From the NCBI RefSeq assembly GCF_029227915.1, contig NC_079886.1:28374501-28438500 (forward strand): a stretch of 64,000 nt of DNA, given 5' to 3'. Position 1 is the stretch's first letter. Every line of letters begins with the position of its first letter. Positions 25,518 through 38,198 of this stretch are shown piece after piece. The stretch comes from Hydractinia symbiolongicarpus (lineage: Eukaryota > Cnidaria > Hydrozoa > Anthoathecata > Hydractiniidae). Both the position numbers and the translations under genes were made by a program. The notes beneath the pieces are model-generated. The model worked only from the letters and a program-made list of their open reading frames with translations. It was not told where the DNA came from and searched no databases.

Positions 25518-27375
25518 AATTTTTTACCACTAAATCGCATAAGACTTGTAGTTTTCAAAAACGATTTCATTCTTGATGAGACGCTGAATAAAAAGAGTTT
25601 AATCTCCGGCAAACGAAAACGCGCGATTTCCCGTAAATCCCAGACTCGGCCCGTATAGTCAAATGTATACAAAGAAAGTACACAGGGAGTAAACTCATTT
25701 CCCGAACGATTCTTTAAATTATTTTTCACCACTAAAACGCATGAGACTTGTAGTTTTCAAAAATAATTTCATTTTTACTGAGACGCTGAATAAAAGAAGT
25801 TTAATAGCCGGCAAACGAAAACCCGCGATTTCCCGTAAATCCCGGGCTTGGCCCGTATAGTCGAATGTATACAAAGAAAGTACCCAGGGAGTAAACTCAT
25901 TTTCCGAACGATTTTTTAAATTACTTTTTTACCACTAAAACGCATGAGACTTGTAGTTTTCAAAAATGATTTCATTTTTGATGAGACGCTGAACAAAAGG
26001 AGTTTAATCGCCGGCAAACAAAAACCTGGGAGTTCCCGTAAATCCCGGGCTTGACCCGTATGGTCGAATGTATAGAAAGAAAGTAAACTGGGAGTAAACT
26101 CATTTCCCGAACGATTTTTTAAATTAATTTTTTACCACTAAATCGCATAAGACTTGTAGTTTTCAAGAACGATTTTATTCTTGATGAGACGCTGAATAAA
26201 AGGAGTTTAATCTCCGGCAAACGAAAACCCGCGATTTCCCGTAAATCCCGGACTCGGCCCGTATAGTCAAAAGTATACAAAGAAAGTACCCAGGGAGTAA
26301 ACTCATTTCCCGAACGATTCTTTAAATCATTTTTCCACCACTAAAACGCATAAGACTTGTAGTTTTGAAAACTGATTTCATTTTTGATGAGACGATGAAT
26401 AAAAGGAGTTTAATCTCCGGCAAACGAAAACCCGCGATTTACCCTAAATCCCGGAACCGGCGGTATAGTCGAATGTATACAAAGAAAGTACGCAGGGAAT
26501 AAACTCATTTCCCGAACGATTCTTTAAATTATATTTTCACCACTAAAACGCATGAGTCTTGTAGTTTTCAAAAATGATTTCATTTTTGATGAGACGCTGA
26601 ATAAAAGAAGTTTAATCGCCGGCAAACGAAAATCCGCGATTTCCCGTAAATCCCGGGCTTGGCCCGTATAGTCGAATGTATACAAAGAAAGTACCCAGGG
26701 AGTAAACTCATTTCTCGAACGATTTTTTAAATTATTTTTTTACCACTAAGACGCATGAGACTAAATAAACTGGGAGTAAACTCATTTCCCGAACGATTTT
26801 TTAAATTAATTTTTTACCACTAAATCGCATAAGACTTGTAGTTTTCAAAAACGATTTCATTCTTGATGAGACGCTGAATAAAAAGAGTTTAATCTCCGGC
26901 AAACGAAAACGCGCGATTTCCCGTAAATCCCAGACTCGGCCCGTATAGTCAAATGTATACAAAGAAAGTACACAGGGAGTAAACTCATTTCCCGAACGAT
27001 TCTTTAAATTATTTTTCACCACTAAAACGCATGAGACTTGTAGTTTTCAAAAATAATTTCATTTTTGCTGAGACGCTGAATAAAAGAAGTTTAATAGCCG
27101 GCAAACGAAAACCCGCGATTTCCCGTAAATCCCGGGCTTGGCCCGTATAGTCGAATGTATACAAAGAAAGTACCCAGGGAGTAAACTCATTTTCCGAACG
27201 ATTTTTTAAATTATTTTTTTACCACTAAAACGCATGAGACTTGTAGTTTTCAAAAATGATTTCATTTTTGATTAGACGCTGAACAAAAGGAGTTTAATCG
27301 CCGGCAAACGAAAACCTGGGAGTTCCCGTAAATCCCGGGCTTGACCCGTATAGTCGAATGTATAGAAAGAAAGTA
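25478..27375 (-). repeat. Satellite segment of about 0.6 kb duplicated at a 1290-bp offset
   Basis: 25478-26085 matches 26768-27375, including rare variants TCGCATAAGAC, ACGCGCGATTTCC and TTTAATAGCCGG. The offset of 1290 bp is not a multiple of 203 because a partial monomer lies between the copies at about 26762. A following stretch (about 26300-26760) matches 27390-27850 at an offset of 1087 bp. Confidence 0.78.
26758..26768. other. Phase-breaking junction leaving a partial monomer
   Basis: GACGCATGAGACT is followed directly by AAATAAACTGGG, whereas a normal monomer has about 130 bp in between. The remaining partial monomer is about 72 bp, which matches the 72-bp phase shift (1087 = 5 x 203 + 72) seen between duplicated blocks on either side. 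It is one of the few places where the 203-bp register is broken other than by small indels. Confidence 0.8.
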
Positions 27376-30300
27376 CCCAGGGAGTAAACTCATTTCCCGA
27401 ACGATTCTTTAAATCATTTTTCCACCACTAAAACGCATAAGACTTGTAGTTTTGAAAACTGATTTCATTTTTGATGAGACGATGAATAAAAGGAGTTTAA
27501 TCTCCGGCAAACGAAAACCCGCGATTTACCCTAAATCCCGGAACCGGCGGTATAGTCGAATGTATACAAAGAAAGTACGCAGGGAATAAACTCATTTCCC
27601 GAACGATTCTTTAAATTATATTTTCACCACTAAAACGCATGAGTCTTGTAGTTTTCAAAAATGATTTCATTTTTGATGAGACGCTGAATAAAAGAAGTTT
27701 AATCGCCGGCAAACGAAAATCCGCGATTTCCCGTAAATCCCGGGCTTGGCCCGTATAGTCGAATGTATACAAAGAAAGTACCCAGGGAGTAAACTCATTT
27801 CTCGAACGATTTTTTAAATTATTTTTTTACCACTAAGACGCATGAGACTTGTAGTTTTCAAAAATGATTTCATTTTTGATGAGACGCTGAATAAAAGGAG
27901 TTTAATCGCCGGCAAAGGAAAGCCCGCAATTTCCCGTAAATCCCGGACTCGGCCCGTATAGTCAAAAGTATACAAATAAAGTACCCAGGGAGTAAACTCA
28001 TTTCCCGAAAGATTCTTTAAATTATTTTTTCACCACTAAAACGCATAAGACTTATAGTTTTCAAAACTGATTTCATTTTTGATGAGACGCTGAATAAAAG
28101 GAGTTTAATCGCCGGCAAACGAAAACCCGCGCTTTCCCGTATATCCCGGACTCGGCCCGTATAGTCGAATGTATACAAAGAAAGTACTCAGGGAGTAAAC
28201 TCATTTTCCGAACGATTTTTTAAATTATTTTTTCACCACTAAAACGCATGAGACTTGTAGTTTTCAAAAATGATTTCTTTTTTGATGAGACGCTGAATAA
28301 AAGGAGTTTAATCGCCGGCAAACGAAAACCCGCGCTTTCCCGTATATCCCGGACTCGGCCCGTATAGTCGAATGTATACAAAGAAAGTACCCAGGGAGTA
28401 AACTCATTTTCCGAACGATTTTTTAAATTATTTTTTCACCACTAAAACGCATGAGACTTGTAGTTTTCAAAAATGATTTCATTTTTGATGAGACGCTGAA
28501 TAAAAGGAGTTTAATCTCCGGCAAACGAAAACCCGCGATTTCCCCTAAATCCCGGAACCGGCCCGTATAGTCAAAAGTAAGCAAAGAAAGTACGCTGGGA
28601 GTAAATTCATTTCCCGAACGATTCTTTAAATTATATTTTCACCACTAAAACGCATGACACTTGTAGTTTTCAAAAATGATTTCATTTTTGATGAGACGCT
28701 GAATAAAAAGAGTTTAATCGCCGGCAAACGAAAACCCGGGAGTTCCCGTAAATCCCGGGCTTGACCCGTATAGTCGAATGTATAGAAAGAAAGTACCCAG
28801 GGAGTAAACTCATTTCCCGAACGATTTTTTAAATTATTTTTTTACCACTAAAACGCATGAGACTTGTAGTTTTCAAAAATGATTTCATTTTTGAGGAGAC
28901 GCTGAATAAAAGGAGTTTAATCGCCGGCAAACGAAAACCCGCGATTTCCCGTAAATCCCGGACTCGGCCCGTATAGTCAAAAGTATACAAAGAAAGTACC
29001 CAGGGAGTAAACTCATTTCCCGAACGATTTTTTAAATTATTTTTTTACCACTAAGACGCATGAGACTTGTAGTTTTCAAAAATGATTTCATTTTTGATGA
29101 GACGCTGAATAAAAGGAGTTTAATCGCCGGCAAACGAAAACCCGCGATTTCCCGTAAATCCCGGACTCGGCCCGTATAGTCAAAAGTATACAAAGAAAGT
29201 ACCCAGGGAGTAAACTCATTTCCCCAACGATTCTTTAAATTATTTTTTCACCACTAAAACGCATGAGACTTATAGTTTTCAAAACTGATTTCATTTTTGA
29301 TGAGACGCTGAATAAAAGGAGTTTAATCGCCGGCAAACGAAAACCCGCGCTTTCCCGTATATCCCGGACTCGGCCCGTATAGTCGAATGTATACAAAGAA
29401 AGTACCCAGGGAGTAAACTCATTTTCCGAACGATTTTTTAAATTATTTTTTCACTACTAAAACGCATGAGACTTGTAGTTTTCAAAAATGATTTCATTTT
29501 TGATGAGACGCTGAATAAAAAGAGTTTAATCGCCGGCAAACGAAAACCCGGGAGTTCCCGTAAATCCCGGGCTTGACCCGTATAGTCAAATGTATAGAAA
29601 GAAAGTAAACTGGGAGTAAACTCATTTCCCGAACGATTTTTTAAATTAATTTTTTACCACTAAAACGCATAAGACTTGTAAATTTCAAAAACGATTTCAT
29701 TCTTGATGAGACGCTGAATAAAAGGAGTTTAATCTCCGGCAAACGAAAACCCGCGATTTCCCGTAAATCCCAGACTCGGCCCGTATAGTCAAAAGTATAC
29801 AAAAAAAGTATGCAGGGAGTAAACTCATTTCCCGAACGATTCTTTAAATTATTTTTCATCACTAAAACGCATGAGACTTGTAGTTTTCAAAACTGATTTC
29901 ATTTTTGATGAGACGCTGAATAAAAGGAGTTTAATCGCCGGCAAACGAAAACCCGCGCTGTCCCGTATCTCCCGGACTCGGCCCGTATAGTCGAATGTAT
30001 ACAAAGAAAGTACCCAGGGAGTAAACTCATTTTCCGAACTATTTTTTAAATTATTTTTTCACCACTAAAACGCATGAGACTTGTAGTTTTCAAAAATGAT
30101 TTCATTTGTGATGAGACGCTGAATAAAAGGAGTTTAATCGCCGTCAAACGAAAACCCGGGAGTTCCCGTAAATCCCGGGCTTGACCCGCATAGTCGAATG
30201 TATAGAAAGAAAGTAAACTGGGAGTAAACTCATTTCCCGAACGATTTTTTAAATTATTTTTTTACCACTAAGACGCATGAGACTTGTAGTTTTCAAAAAT

Positions 30301-30925
30301 GATTTCATTTTTAATGAGACGCTGAATAAAAGGAGTTTAATCGCCGGCAAACAAAAACCCGCGATTTTCCGTAAATCCCGGACTCGGCCCGTATAGTCAA
30401 AAGTATACAAAGAAAGTACCCAGGGATTAAACTCATTTCCCGAACGATTCTTTAAATTATTTTTTCACCACTAAAACGCATGAGACTTGTAGTTTTCAAA
30501 ACTGATTTCATTTTTGATGAGACGCTGAATAAAAGGAGTTTAATCGCCGGCAAACGAAAACCCGCGCTTTCCCGTATATCCCGGACTCGGCCCGTATAGT
30601 CGAATGTATAGAAAGAAAGTAAACTGGGAGTAAACTCATTTCCCGAACGATTTTTTAAATTAATTTTTTACCACTAAAACGCATAAGACTTGTAGTTTTC
30701 AAAAACGATTTCATTCTTGATGAGACGCTGAATAAAAGGAGTTTAATCTCCGGCAAACGAAAACCCGCGATTTCCCGTAAATCCCAGACTCGGCCCGTAT
30801 AGTCAAATGTATACAAAGAAAGTACGCAGGGAGTAAACTCATTTCCCGAACGATTCTTTAAATTATTTTTCACCACTAAAACGCATGAGACTTGTAGTTT
30901 TCAAAAATGATTTCATTTTTGATGA

Positions 30926-31915
30926 GACGATGAATCTCCGGCAAACGAAAACCCGCGATTTACCCTAAATCCCGGAATCGGCCGGTATAGTCGAATGTAT
31001 ACAAAGAAAGTACGCAGGGAGTAAACTCATTTCCCGAACGATTCTTTAAATTATATTTTCACCACTAAAACGAATGAGTGTTGTAGTTTTCAAAAATGAT
31101 TTCATTTTTGATGAGACGCTGAATAAAAGAAATTTAATCGCCGGCAAACGAAAACCCGCGATTTCCCGTAAATCCCGGGCTTGACCCGTATTGTCGAATG
31201 TACAGAAAGAAAGTACCCAGGGAGTAAACTCATTTCCCGAACGATTTTTTAAATTATTTTTTTACCACTAAGAAGCATGAGACTTGTAGTTTTCAAAAAT
31301 GATTTCATTTTTGATGAGACGCTGAATAAAAGAAGTTTAATCGCCGGCAAACGAAAACCCGCGATTTCCCGTAAATCCCGGCCTTGGCCCGTATAGTCGA
31401 ATGTATACAAAGAAAGTACCCAGGGAGTAAACTCATTTCCCGAACGATTCTTTAAATCATTTTTCCACCACTAAAACGCATAAGACTTGTAGTTTTCAAA
31501 ACTGATTTCATTTTTGATGAGACGATGAATCTCCGGCAAACGAAAACCCGCGATTTACCCTAAATCCCGGAATCGGCCGGTATAGTCGAATGTATACAAA
31601 GAAAGTACGCAGGGAGTAAACTCATTTCCCGAACGATTCTTTAAATTATATTTTCACCACTAAAACGAATGAGTGTTGTAGTTTTCAAAAATGATTTCAT
31701 TTTTGATGAGACGCTGAATAAAAGAAATTTAATCGCCGGCAAACGAAAACCCGCGATTTCCCGTAAATCCCGGGCTTGACCCGTATTGTCGAATGTACAG
31801 AAAGAAAGTACCCAGGGAGTAAACTCATTTCCCGAACGATTTTTTAAATTATTTTTTTACCACTAAGAAGCATGAGACTTGTAGTTTTCAAAAATGATTT
31901 CATTTTTGATGAGAC
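30926..31915 (-). repeat. 595-bp satellite duplication marked by a 14-bp deletion
   Basis: The sequence GACGATGAATCTCCGG, lacking 14 bp (AAAAGGAGTTTAAT) of the normal monomer, occurs at 30926 and 31521. The offset of 595 equals three monomers minus 14. About 395 bp downstream of each marker match, sharing AACGAATGAGTGTTG, GTATTGTCGAATGTACAG and AAGAAGCATGAG. Confidence 0.78.
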
Positions 31916-32299
31916 GCTGAATAAAAGGAGTTTAATCGCCGGCAAACGAAAACCCGCGCTTTCCCGTAAATACCGGGCTTGGCCCGTATAGTCGAATGTA
32001 TACAAAGAAAGTACCCAGGGAGTAAACTCATTTCTCGAACGATTTTTAAATTATTTTTTTACAACTATGACGCATGAGACTTGTAGTTTTCAAATATGAT
32101 TTCATTTTTGATGAGACGCTGAATAAAAGGAGTTTAATCGCCGGCAAACGAAAACCCGCGATTTCCCGTAAATCCCGGACTCGGCCCGTATAGTCAAAAG
32201 TATACAAAGAAAGTACCCAGGGAGTAAACTCATTTCCCGAACGATTCTTTAAATCATTTTTCCACCACTAAAACGCATAAGACTTGTAGTTTTGAAAAC

Positions 32300-35200
32300 T
32301 GATTTCATTTTTGATGAGACGATGAATAAAAGGAGTTTAATCTCCGGCAAACGAAAACCCGCGATTTACCCTAAATCCCGGAACCGGCCGGTATAGTCGA
32401 ATGTATACAAAGAAAGTAGGCAGGGAATAAACTCATTTCCCGAACGATTCTTTAAATTATATTTTCACCACTAAAACGCATGAGTCTTGTAGTTTTCAAA
32501 AATGATTTCATTTTTGATGAGACGCTGAATAAAAGAAGTTTAATCGCCGGCAAACGAAAATCCGCGATTTCCCGTAAATCCCGGGCTTAGCCCGTATAGT
32601 CGAATGTATACAAAGAAAGTACCCAGGGAGTAAACTCATTTCCCGAACGATTTTTTAAATTATTTTTTTACCACTAAGACGCATGACACTTGTAGTTTTC
32701 AAAAATGATTTCATTTTTGATGAGACGCTGAATAAAAGGAGTTTAATCGCCGGCAAACGAAAACCCGCGCTTTCCCGTAAATCCCGGGCTTGGCCCGTAT
32801 AGTCGAATGTATACAAAGAAAGTACCCAGGGAGTAAACTCATTTCCCGAACGATTTTTAAATTATCTTTTTACAACTATGACGCATGAGACTTGTAGTTT
32901 TCAAATATGATTTCATTTTTGATGAGACGCTGAATAAAAGGAGTTTAATCGCCGACAAACGAAAACCCGCGATTTCCGGTAAATCCCGGGCTTGGCCCGT
33001 ATAGTCGAATGTATACAAAGAAAGTACCCAGGGAGTAAACTCATTTCCCGAACGATTTTTTAAATTATTTTTTTACCACTAAGACGCATGAGACTTGTAG
33101 TTTTTAAATATGATTTCATTTTTGATGAGACGCTGAATAAAAGGAGTTTATTCGCCGGCAAACGAAAACCCGCGATTTCCCGTAAATCCCGGACTCGGCC
33201 CGTATAGTCAAAAGTATACAAAGAAAGTACCCAGGGAGTAAACTCATTTCCCGAACGATTCTTTAAATCATTTTTCCACCACTAAAACGCATAAGACTTG
33301 TAGTTTTGAAAACTGATTTCATTTTTGATGAGACGATGAATAAAAGGAGTTTAATCTCCGGCAAACGAAAACCCGCGATTTACCCTAAATCCCGGAACCG
33401 GCCGGTATAGTCGAATGTATACAAAGAAAGTACGCAGGGAATAAACTCCTTTCCCGAACGATTCTTTAAATTATATTTTCACCACTAAAACGCATGAGTC
33501 TTGTAGTTTTCAAAAATGATTTCATTTTTGATGAGACGCTGAATAAAAGAAGTTTAATCGCCGGCAAACGAAAATCCGCGATTTCCCGTAAATCCCGGGC
33601 TTGGCCCGTATAGTCGAATGTATACAAAGAAAGTACCCAGGGAGTAAACTCATTTCCCGAACGATTTTTTAAATTATTTTTTTACCACTAAGACGCATGA
33701 CACTTGTAGTTTTCAAAAATGATTTCATTTTTGATGAGACGCTGAATAAAAGGAGTTTAATCGCCGGCAAAGGAAAACCCGCGATTTCCCGTAAATCCCG
33801 GACTCGGCCCGTATAGTCAAAAGTATACAAAGAAAGTACCCAGGGAGTAAACTCATTTCCCGAACGATTCTTTAAATTATTTTTTCACCACTAAAACGCA
33901 TGAGACTTATAGTTTTCAAAACTGATTTCATTTTTGATGAGACGATGAATAAAAAGAGTTTAATCTCCGGCAAACGAAAACCCGCGATTTACCCTAAATC
34001 CCGGAACCGGCCGGTATAGTCGAATGTATACAAAGAAAGTAGGCAGGGAATAAACTCATTTCCCGAACGATTCTTTAAATTATATTTTCACCACTAAAAC
34101 GCATGAGTCTTGTAGTTTTCAAAAATGATTTCATTTTTGATGAGACGCTGAATAAAAGAAGTTTAATCGCCGGCAAACGAAAATCCGCGATTTCCCGTAA
34201 ATCCCGGGCTTAGCCCGTATAGTCGAATGTATACAAAGAAAGTACCCAGGGAGTAAACTCATTTCCCGAACGATTTTTTAAATTATTTTTTTACCACTAA
34301 GACGCATGACACTTGTAGTTTTCAAAAATGATTTCATTTTTGATGAGACGCTGAATAAAAGGAGTTTAATCGCCGGCAAACGAAAACCCGCGCTTTCCCG
34401 TAAATCCCGGGCTTGGCCCGTATAGTCGAATGTATACAAAGAAAGTACCCAGGGAGTAAACTCATTTCCCGAACGATTTTTAAATTATTTTTTTACAACT
34501 ATGACGCATGAGACTTGTAGTTTTCAAATATGATTTCATTTTTGATGAGACGCTGAATAAAAGGAGTTTAATCGCCGACAAACGAAAACCCGCGATTTCC
34601 CGTAAATCCCGGGCTTGGCCCGTATAGTCGAATGTATACAAAGAAAGTACCCAGGGAGTAAACTCATTTCCCGAACGATTTTTTAAATTATTTTTTTACC
34701 ACTAAGACGCATGAGACTTGTAGTTTTCAAATATGATTTCATTTTTGATGAGACGCTGAATAAAAGGAGTTTAATCGCCGGCAAACGAAAACCCGCGATT
34801 TCCCGTAAATCCCGGACTCGGCCCGTATAGTCAAAAGTATACAAAGAAAGTACCCAGGGAGTAAACTCATTTCCCGAACGATTCTTTAAATCATTTTTCC
34901 ACCACTAAAACGCATAAGACTTGTAGTTTTGAAAACTGATTTCATTTTTGATGAGACGATGAATAAAAGGAGTTTAATCTCCGGCAAACGAAAACCCGCG
35001 ATTTACCCTAAATCCCGGAACCGGCCGGTATAGTCGAATGTATACAAAGAAAGTACGCAGGGAATAAACTCATTTCCCGAACGATTCTTTAAATTATATT
35101 TTCACCACTAAAACGCATGAGTCTTGTAGTTTTCAAAAATGATTTCATTTTTGATGAGACGCTGAATAAAAGAAGATTAATCGCCGGCAAACGAAAATCC

Positions 35201-35545
35201 GCGATTTCCTGTAAATCCCGGGCTTGGCCCGTATAGTCGAATGTATACAAAGAAAGTACCCAGGGAGTAAACTCATTTCCCGAACGATTTTTTAAATTAT
35301 TTTTTTACCACTAAGACGCATGACACTTGTAGTTTTCAAAAATGATTTCATTTTTGATGAGACGCTGAATAAAAGGAGTTTAATCGCCGGCAAAGGAAAA
35401 CCCGCGATTTCCCGTAAATCCCGGACTCGGCCCGTATAGTCAAAAGTATACAAAGAAAGTACCCAGGGAGTAAACTCATTTCCCGAACGATTCTTTAAAT
35501 TATTTTTTCACCACTAAAACGCATGAGACTTATAGTTTTCAAAAC
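32300..35545 (-). repeat. Higher-order repeat, 1623-bp octamer, two copies
   Basis: Copies are about 32300-33922 and 33923-35545. Shared markers at a constant offset of 1623 bp include AGTAGGCAGGG (32415, 34038), ACAACTATGACGC (32872, 34495), GCCGACAAACG (32951, 34574) and a GGCAAAGGAAAACCC variant (start of context 33761, 35384). The second copy overlaps the start of the younger 1584-bp duplication. Confidence 0.82.
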
Positions 35546-36460
35546 TGATTTCATTTTTGATGAGACGCTGAATAAAAGCAGTTTAATCGCCGGCAATTGA
35601 TAACCCGCGCTTTCCCGTATATCCCAGGCTCGGCCCGTATAGTCGAATGTATACAAAGAAAGTACCCAGGGAGTAAACTCATTTCCGAACGATTTTTTAA
35701 ATTATTTTTTCACCACTAAAACGCATGAGACTTGTAGTTTTCAAAAATGATTTCATTTTTGATGAGACGCTGAATAAAAAGAGTTTAATCGCCGGCAAAC
35801 GAAAACCCGGGAGTTCCCGTAAATCCCGGGCTTGACCCGTATAGTCGAATGTATAGAAAGAAAGTACCCAGGGAGTAAACTCATTTCCCGAACGATTTTT
35901 TAAATTATTTTTTTACCACTAAGACGCATGAGACTTGTAGTTTTCAAATATGATTTCATTTTTGATGAGACGCTGAATAAAAGGAGTTTAATCGCCGGCA
36001 AACGAAAACCCGCGATTTCCCGTAAATCCCGGACTCGGCCCGTATAGTCAAAAGTATACAAAGAAAGTACCCAGCGAGTAAACTCATTTCCCGAACGATT
36101 CTTTAAATCATTTTTCCACCACTAAAACGCATAAGACTTGTAGTTTTGAAAACTGATTTCATTTTTGATGAGACGATGAATAAAAGGAGTTTAATCTCCG
36201 GCAAACGAAAACCCGCGATTTACCCTAAATCCCGGAACCGGCCGGTATAGTCGAATGTATACAAAGAAAGTACGCAGGGAATAAACTCATTTCCCGAACG
36301 ATTCTTTAAATTATATTTTCACCACTAAAACGCATGAGTCTTGTAGTTTTCAAAAATGATTTCATTTTTGATGAGACGCTGAATAAAAGAAGTTTAATCG
36401 CCGGCAAACGAAAATCCGCGATTTCCCGTAAATCCCGGGCTTGGCCCGTATAGTCGAATG

Positions 36461-36654
36461 TTTTTTTTTTTGATTTTTTTTTTTTTGATTTTCTCTTTAT
36501 TTAACGTCGATAGATACCATAGTATTTAAATAACTAATTTAAATCGACAACAAAACGTAAAACAAGGCAAACAGCGATAAAAAATAAGAAAAATAAATAA
36601 ATGAATAAGTAAAGTTAAAATATGTATGGTATATCCATGCATATTTTACAGGTG
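36461..36654 (-). mobile_element. LINE 3'-end fragment carried by the duplication
   Basis: 194 bp identical to 38045-38238 except at 36618 (A here, C at 38202). It holds, in element orientation, the last codons of ORF2, the 3' untranslated region and the A-rich tail. It lacks a 5' junction of its own, because its inner end is the duplication breakpoint. The satellite on its tail side is the same as that next to the main LINE. It is therefore a copy made by DNA-level duplication and not a second, 5'-truncated insertion. Confidence 0.93.
36496..36501 (-). promoter_or_regulatory. AATAAA polyadenylation signal (duplicated LINE tail)
   Basis: AATAAA on the minus strand shortly before the A-rich tail. 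It is the duplicate of the signal at 38080-38085 (exactly 1584 bp away). Confidence 0.55.
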
Positions 36655-38044
36655 CATTTCCCGAACGATTCTTTAAATTATATTTTCACCACTAAAACGC
36701 ATGAGTCTTGTAGTTTTCAAAAATGATTTCATTTTTGATGAGACGCTGAATAAAAGAAGATTAATCGCCGGCAAACGAAAATCCGCGATTTCCTGTAAAT
36801 CCCGGGCTTGGCCCGTATAGTCGAATGTATACAAAGAAAGTACCCAGGGAGTAAACTCATTTCCCGAACGATTTTTTAAATTATTTTTTTACCACTAAGA
36901 CGCATGACACTTGTAGTTTTCAAAAATGATTTCATTTTTGATGAGACGCTGAATAAAAGGAGTTTAATCGCCGGCAAAGGAAAACCCGCGATTTCCCGTA
37001 AATCCCGGACTCGGCCCGTATAGTCAAAAGTATACAAAGAAAGTACCCAGGGAGTAAACTCATTTCCCGAACGATTCTTTAAATTATTTTTTCACCACTA
37101 AAACGCATGAGACTTATAGTTTTCAAAACTGATTTCATTTTTGATGAGACGCTGAATAAAAGGAGTTTAATCGCCGGCAATTGATAACCCGCGCTTTCCC
37201 GTATATCCCAGGCTCGGCCCGTATAGTCGAATGTATACAAAGAAAGTACCCAGGGAGTAAACTCATTTCCGAACGATTTTTTAAATTATTTTTTCACCAC
37301 TAAAACGCATGAGACTTGTAGTTTTCAAAAATGATTTCATTTTTGATGAGACGCTGAATAAAAAGAGTTTAATCGCCGGCAAACGAAAACCCGGGAGTTC
37401 CCGTAAATCCCGGGCTTGACCCGTATAGTCGAATGTATAGAAAGAAAGTACCCAGGGAGTAAACTCATTTCCCGAACGATTTTTTAAATTATTTTTTTAC
37501 CACTAAGACGCATGAGACTTGTAGTTTTCAAATATGATTTCATTTTTGATGAGACGCTGAATAAAAGGAGTTTAATCGCCGGCAAACGAAAACCCGCGAT
37601 TTCCCGTAAATCCCGGACTCGGCCCGTATAGTCAAAAGTATACAAAGAAAGTACCCAGGGAGTAAACTCATTTCCCGAACGATTCTTTAAATCATTTTTC
37701 CACCACTAAAACGCATAAGACTTGTAGTTTTGAAAACTGATTTCATTTTTGATGAGACGATGAATAAAAGGAGTTTAATCTCCGGCAAACGAAAACCCGC
37801 GATTTACCCTAAATCCCGGAACCGGCCGGTATAGTCGAATGTATACAAAGAAAGTACGCAGGGAATAAACTCATTTCCCGAACGATTCTTTAAATTATAT
37901 TTTCACCACTAAAACGCATGAGTCTTGTAGTTTTCAAAAATGATTTCATTTTTGATGAGACGCTGAATAAAAGAAGTTTAATCGCCGGCAAACGAAAATC
38001 CGCGATTTCCCGTAAATCCCGGGCTTGGCCCGTATAGTCGAATG
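36655..38044 (-). repeat. 203-bp satellite between the two LINE pieces
   Basis: About seven reverse-oriented monomers (1390 bp), the satellite part of the second 1584-bp unit. It starts mid-monomer at CATTTCCC because of the duplication breakpoint and ends at GTCGAATG, the LINE insertion point. One monomer contains the private GGCAATTGATAACCC variant and another lacks a C (CATTTCCGAACG); both occur at the equivalent places in the first unit. Confidence 0.95.
38040..38044. repeat. Target-site duplication, tail-side copy (GAATG)
   Basis: Satellite reads GTCGAATG and then the T-rich LINE tail starts. The same GAATG reappears at 42272-42276 on the other side of the element, where satellite resumes in phase as GAATGTATACAAAG. 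The next base is T on both sides, so the duplication is 5 or 6 bp. Confidence 0.6.
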
Positions 38045-38198
38045 TTTTTTTTTTTGATTTTTTTTTTTTTGATTTTCTCTTTATTTAACGTCGATAGATA
38101 CCATAGTATTTAAATAACTAATTTAAATCGACAACAAAACGTAAAACAAGGCAAACAGCGATAAAAAATAAGAAAAATAAATAAATGAATAAGTAAAG
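38045..38198 (-). other. LINE 3' untranslated region and A-rich tail
   Basis: After the ORF2 frame's terminal UAA (38199-38201), about 100 bp of AT-rich sequence includes AATAAATAAATG-like A/T runs. It ends in a tail that on the plus strand reads T11-GA-T13-GA-TTTT. In element orientation this is A-runs separated by TC, so the tail is not pure poly(A). A tail with internal repeats fits target-primed reverse transcription with slippage, as known for CR1/L2-type elements with short simple-repeat 3' ends (inference). Confidence 0.8.
38080..38085 (-). promoter_or_regulatory. AATAAA polyadenylation signal of the LINE
   Basis: The hexamer AATAAA lies within GTTAAATAAAGAG on the minus strand, about ten bases before the A-rich tail, the usual position for a signal that defines the 3' end of the transcript. 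Function is inferred from position only. Confidence 0.6.

Larger units (their letters stand above)
18754..36460 (-). repeat. 203-bp satellite array, right arm, first segment (reverse orientation)
   Basis: The same satellite family as the left arm, reverse-complemented: the anchor now reads GGGAGTAAACTC every 202-203 bp. Subtypes A-D are all present. About 87 monomers by length. The segment 18754 to about 22640 mixes subtypes without an obvious long higher-order repeat. Monomers near 20900 and 21710 carry a poly-T variant (GATTTTTTTT) matching the poly-A variant seen on the left at 18551. The segment ends abruptly at GTCGAATG where LINE 3' sequence begins. Confidence 0.97.

Noticed and set aside
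36461-36654. An independent, 5'-truncated LINE insertion
   Set aside because: Its tail-side flank, tail lengths and 3' sequence equal those of the main LINE, and the match continues through 1.4 kb of satellite. It is explained by the 1584-bp duplication.
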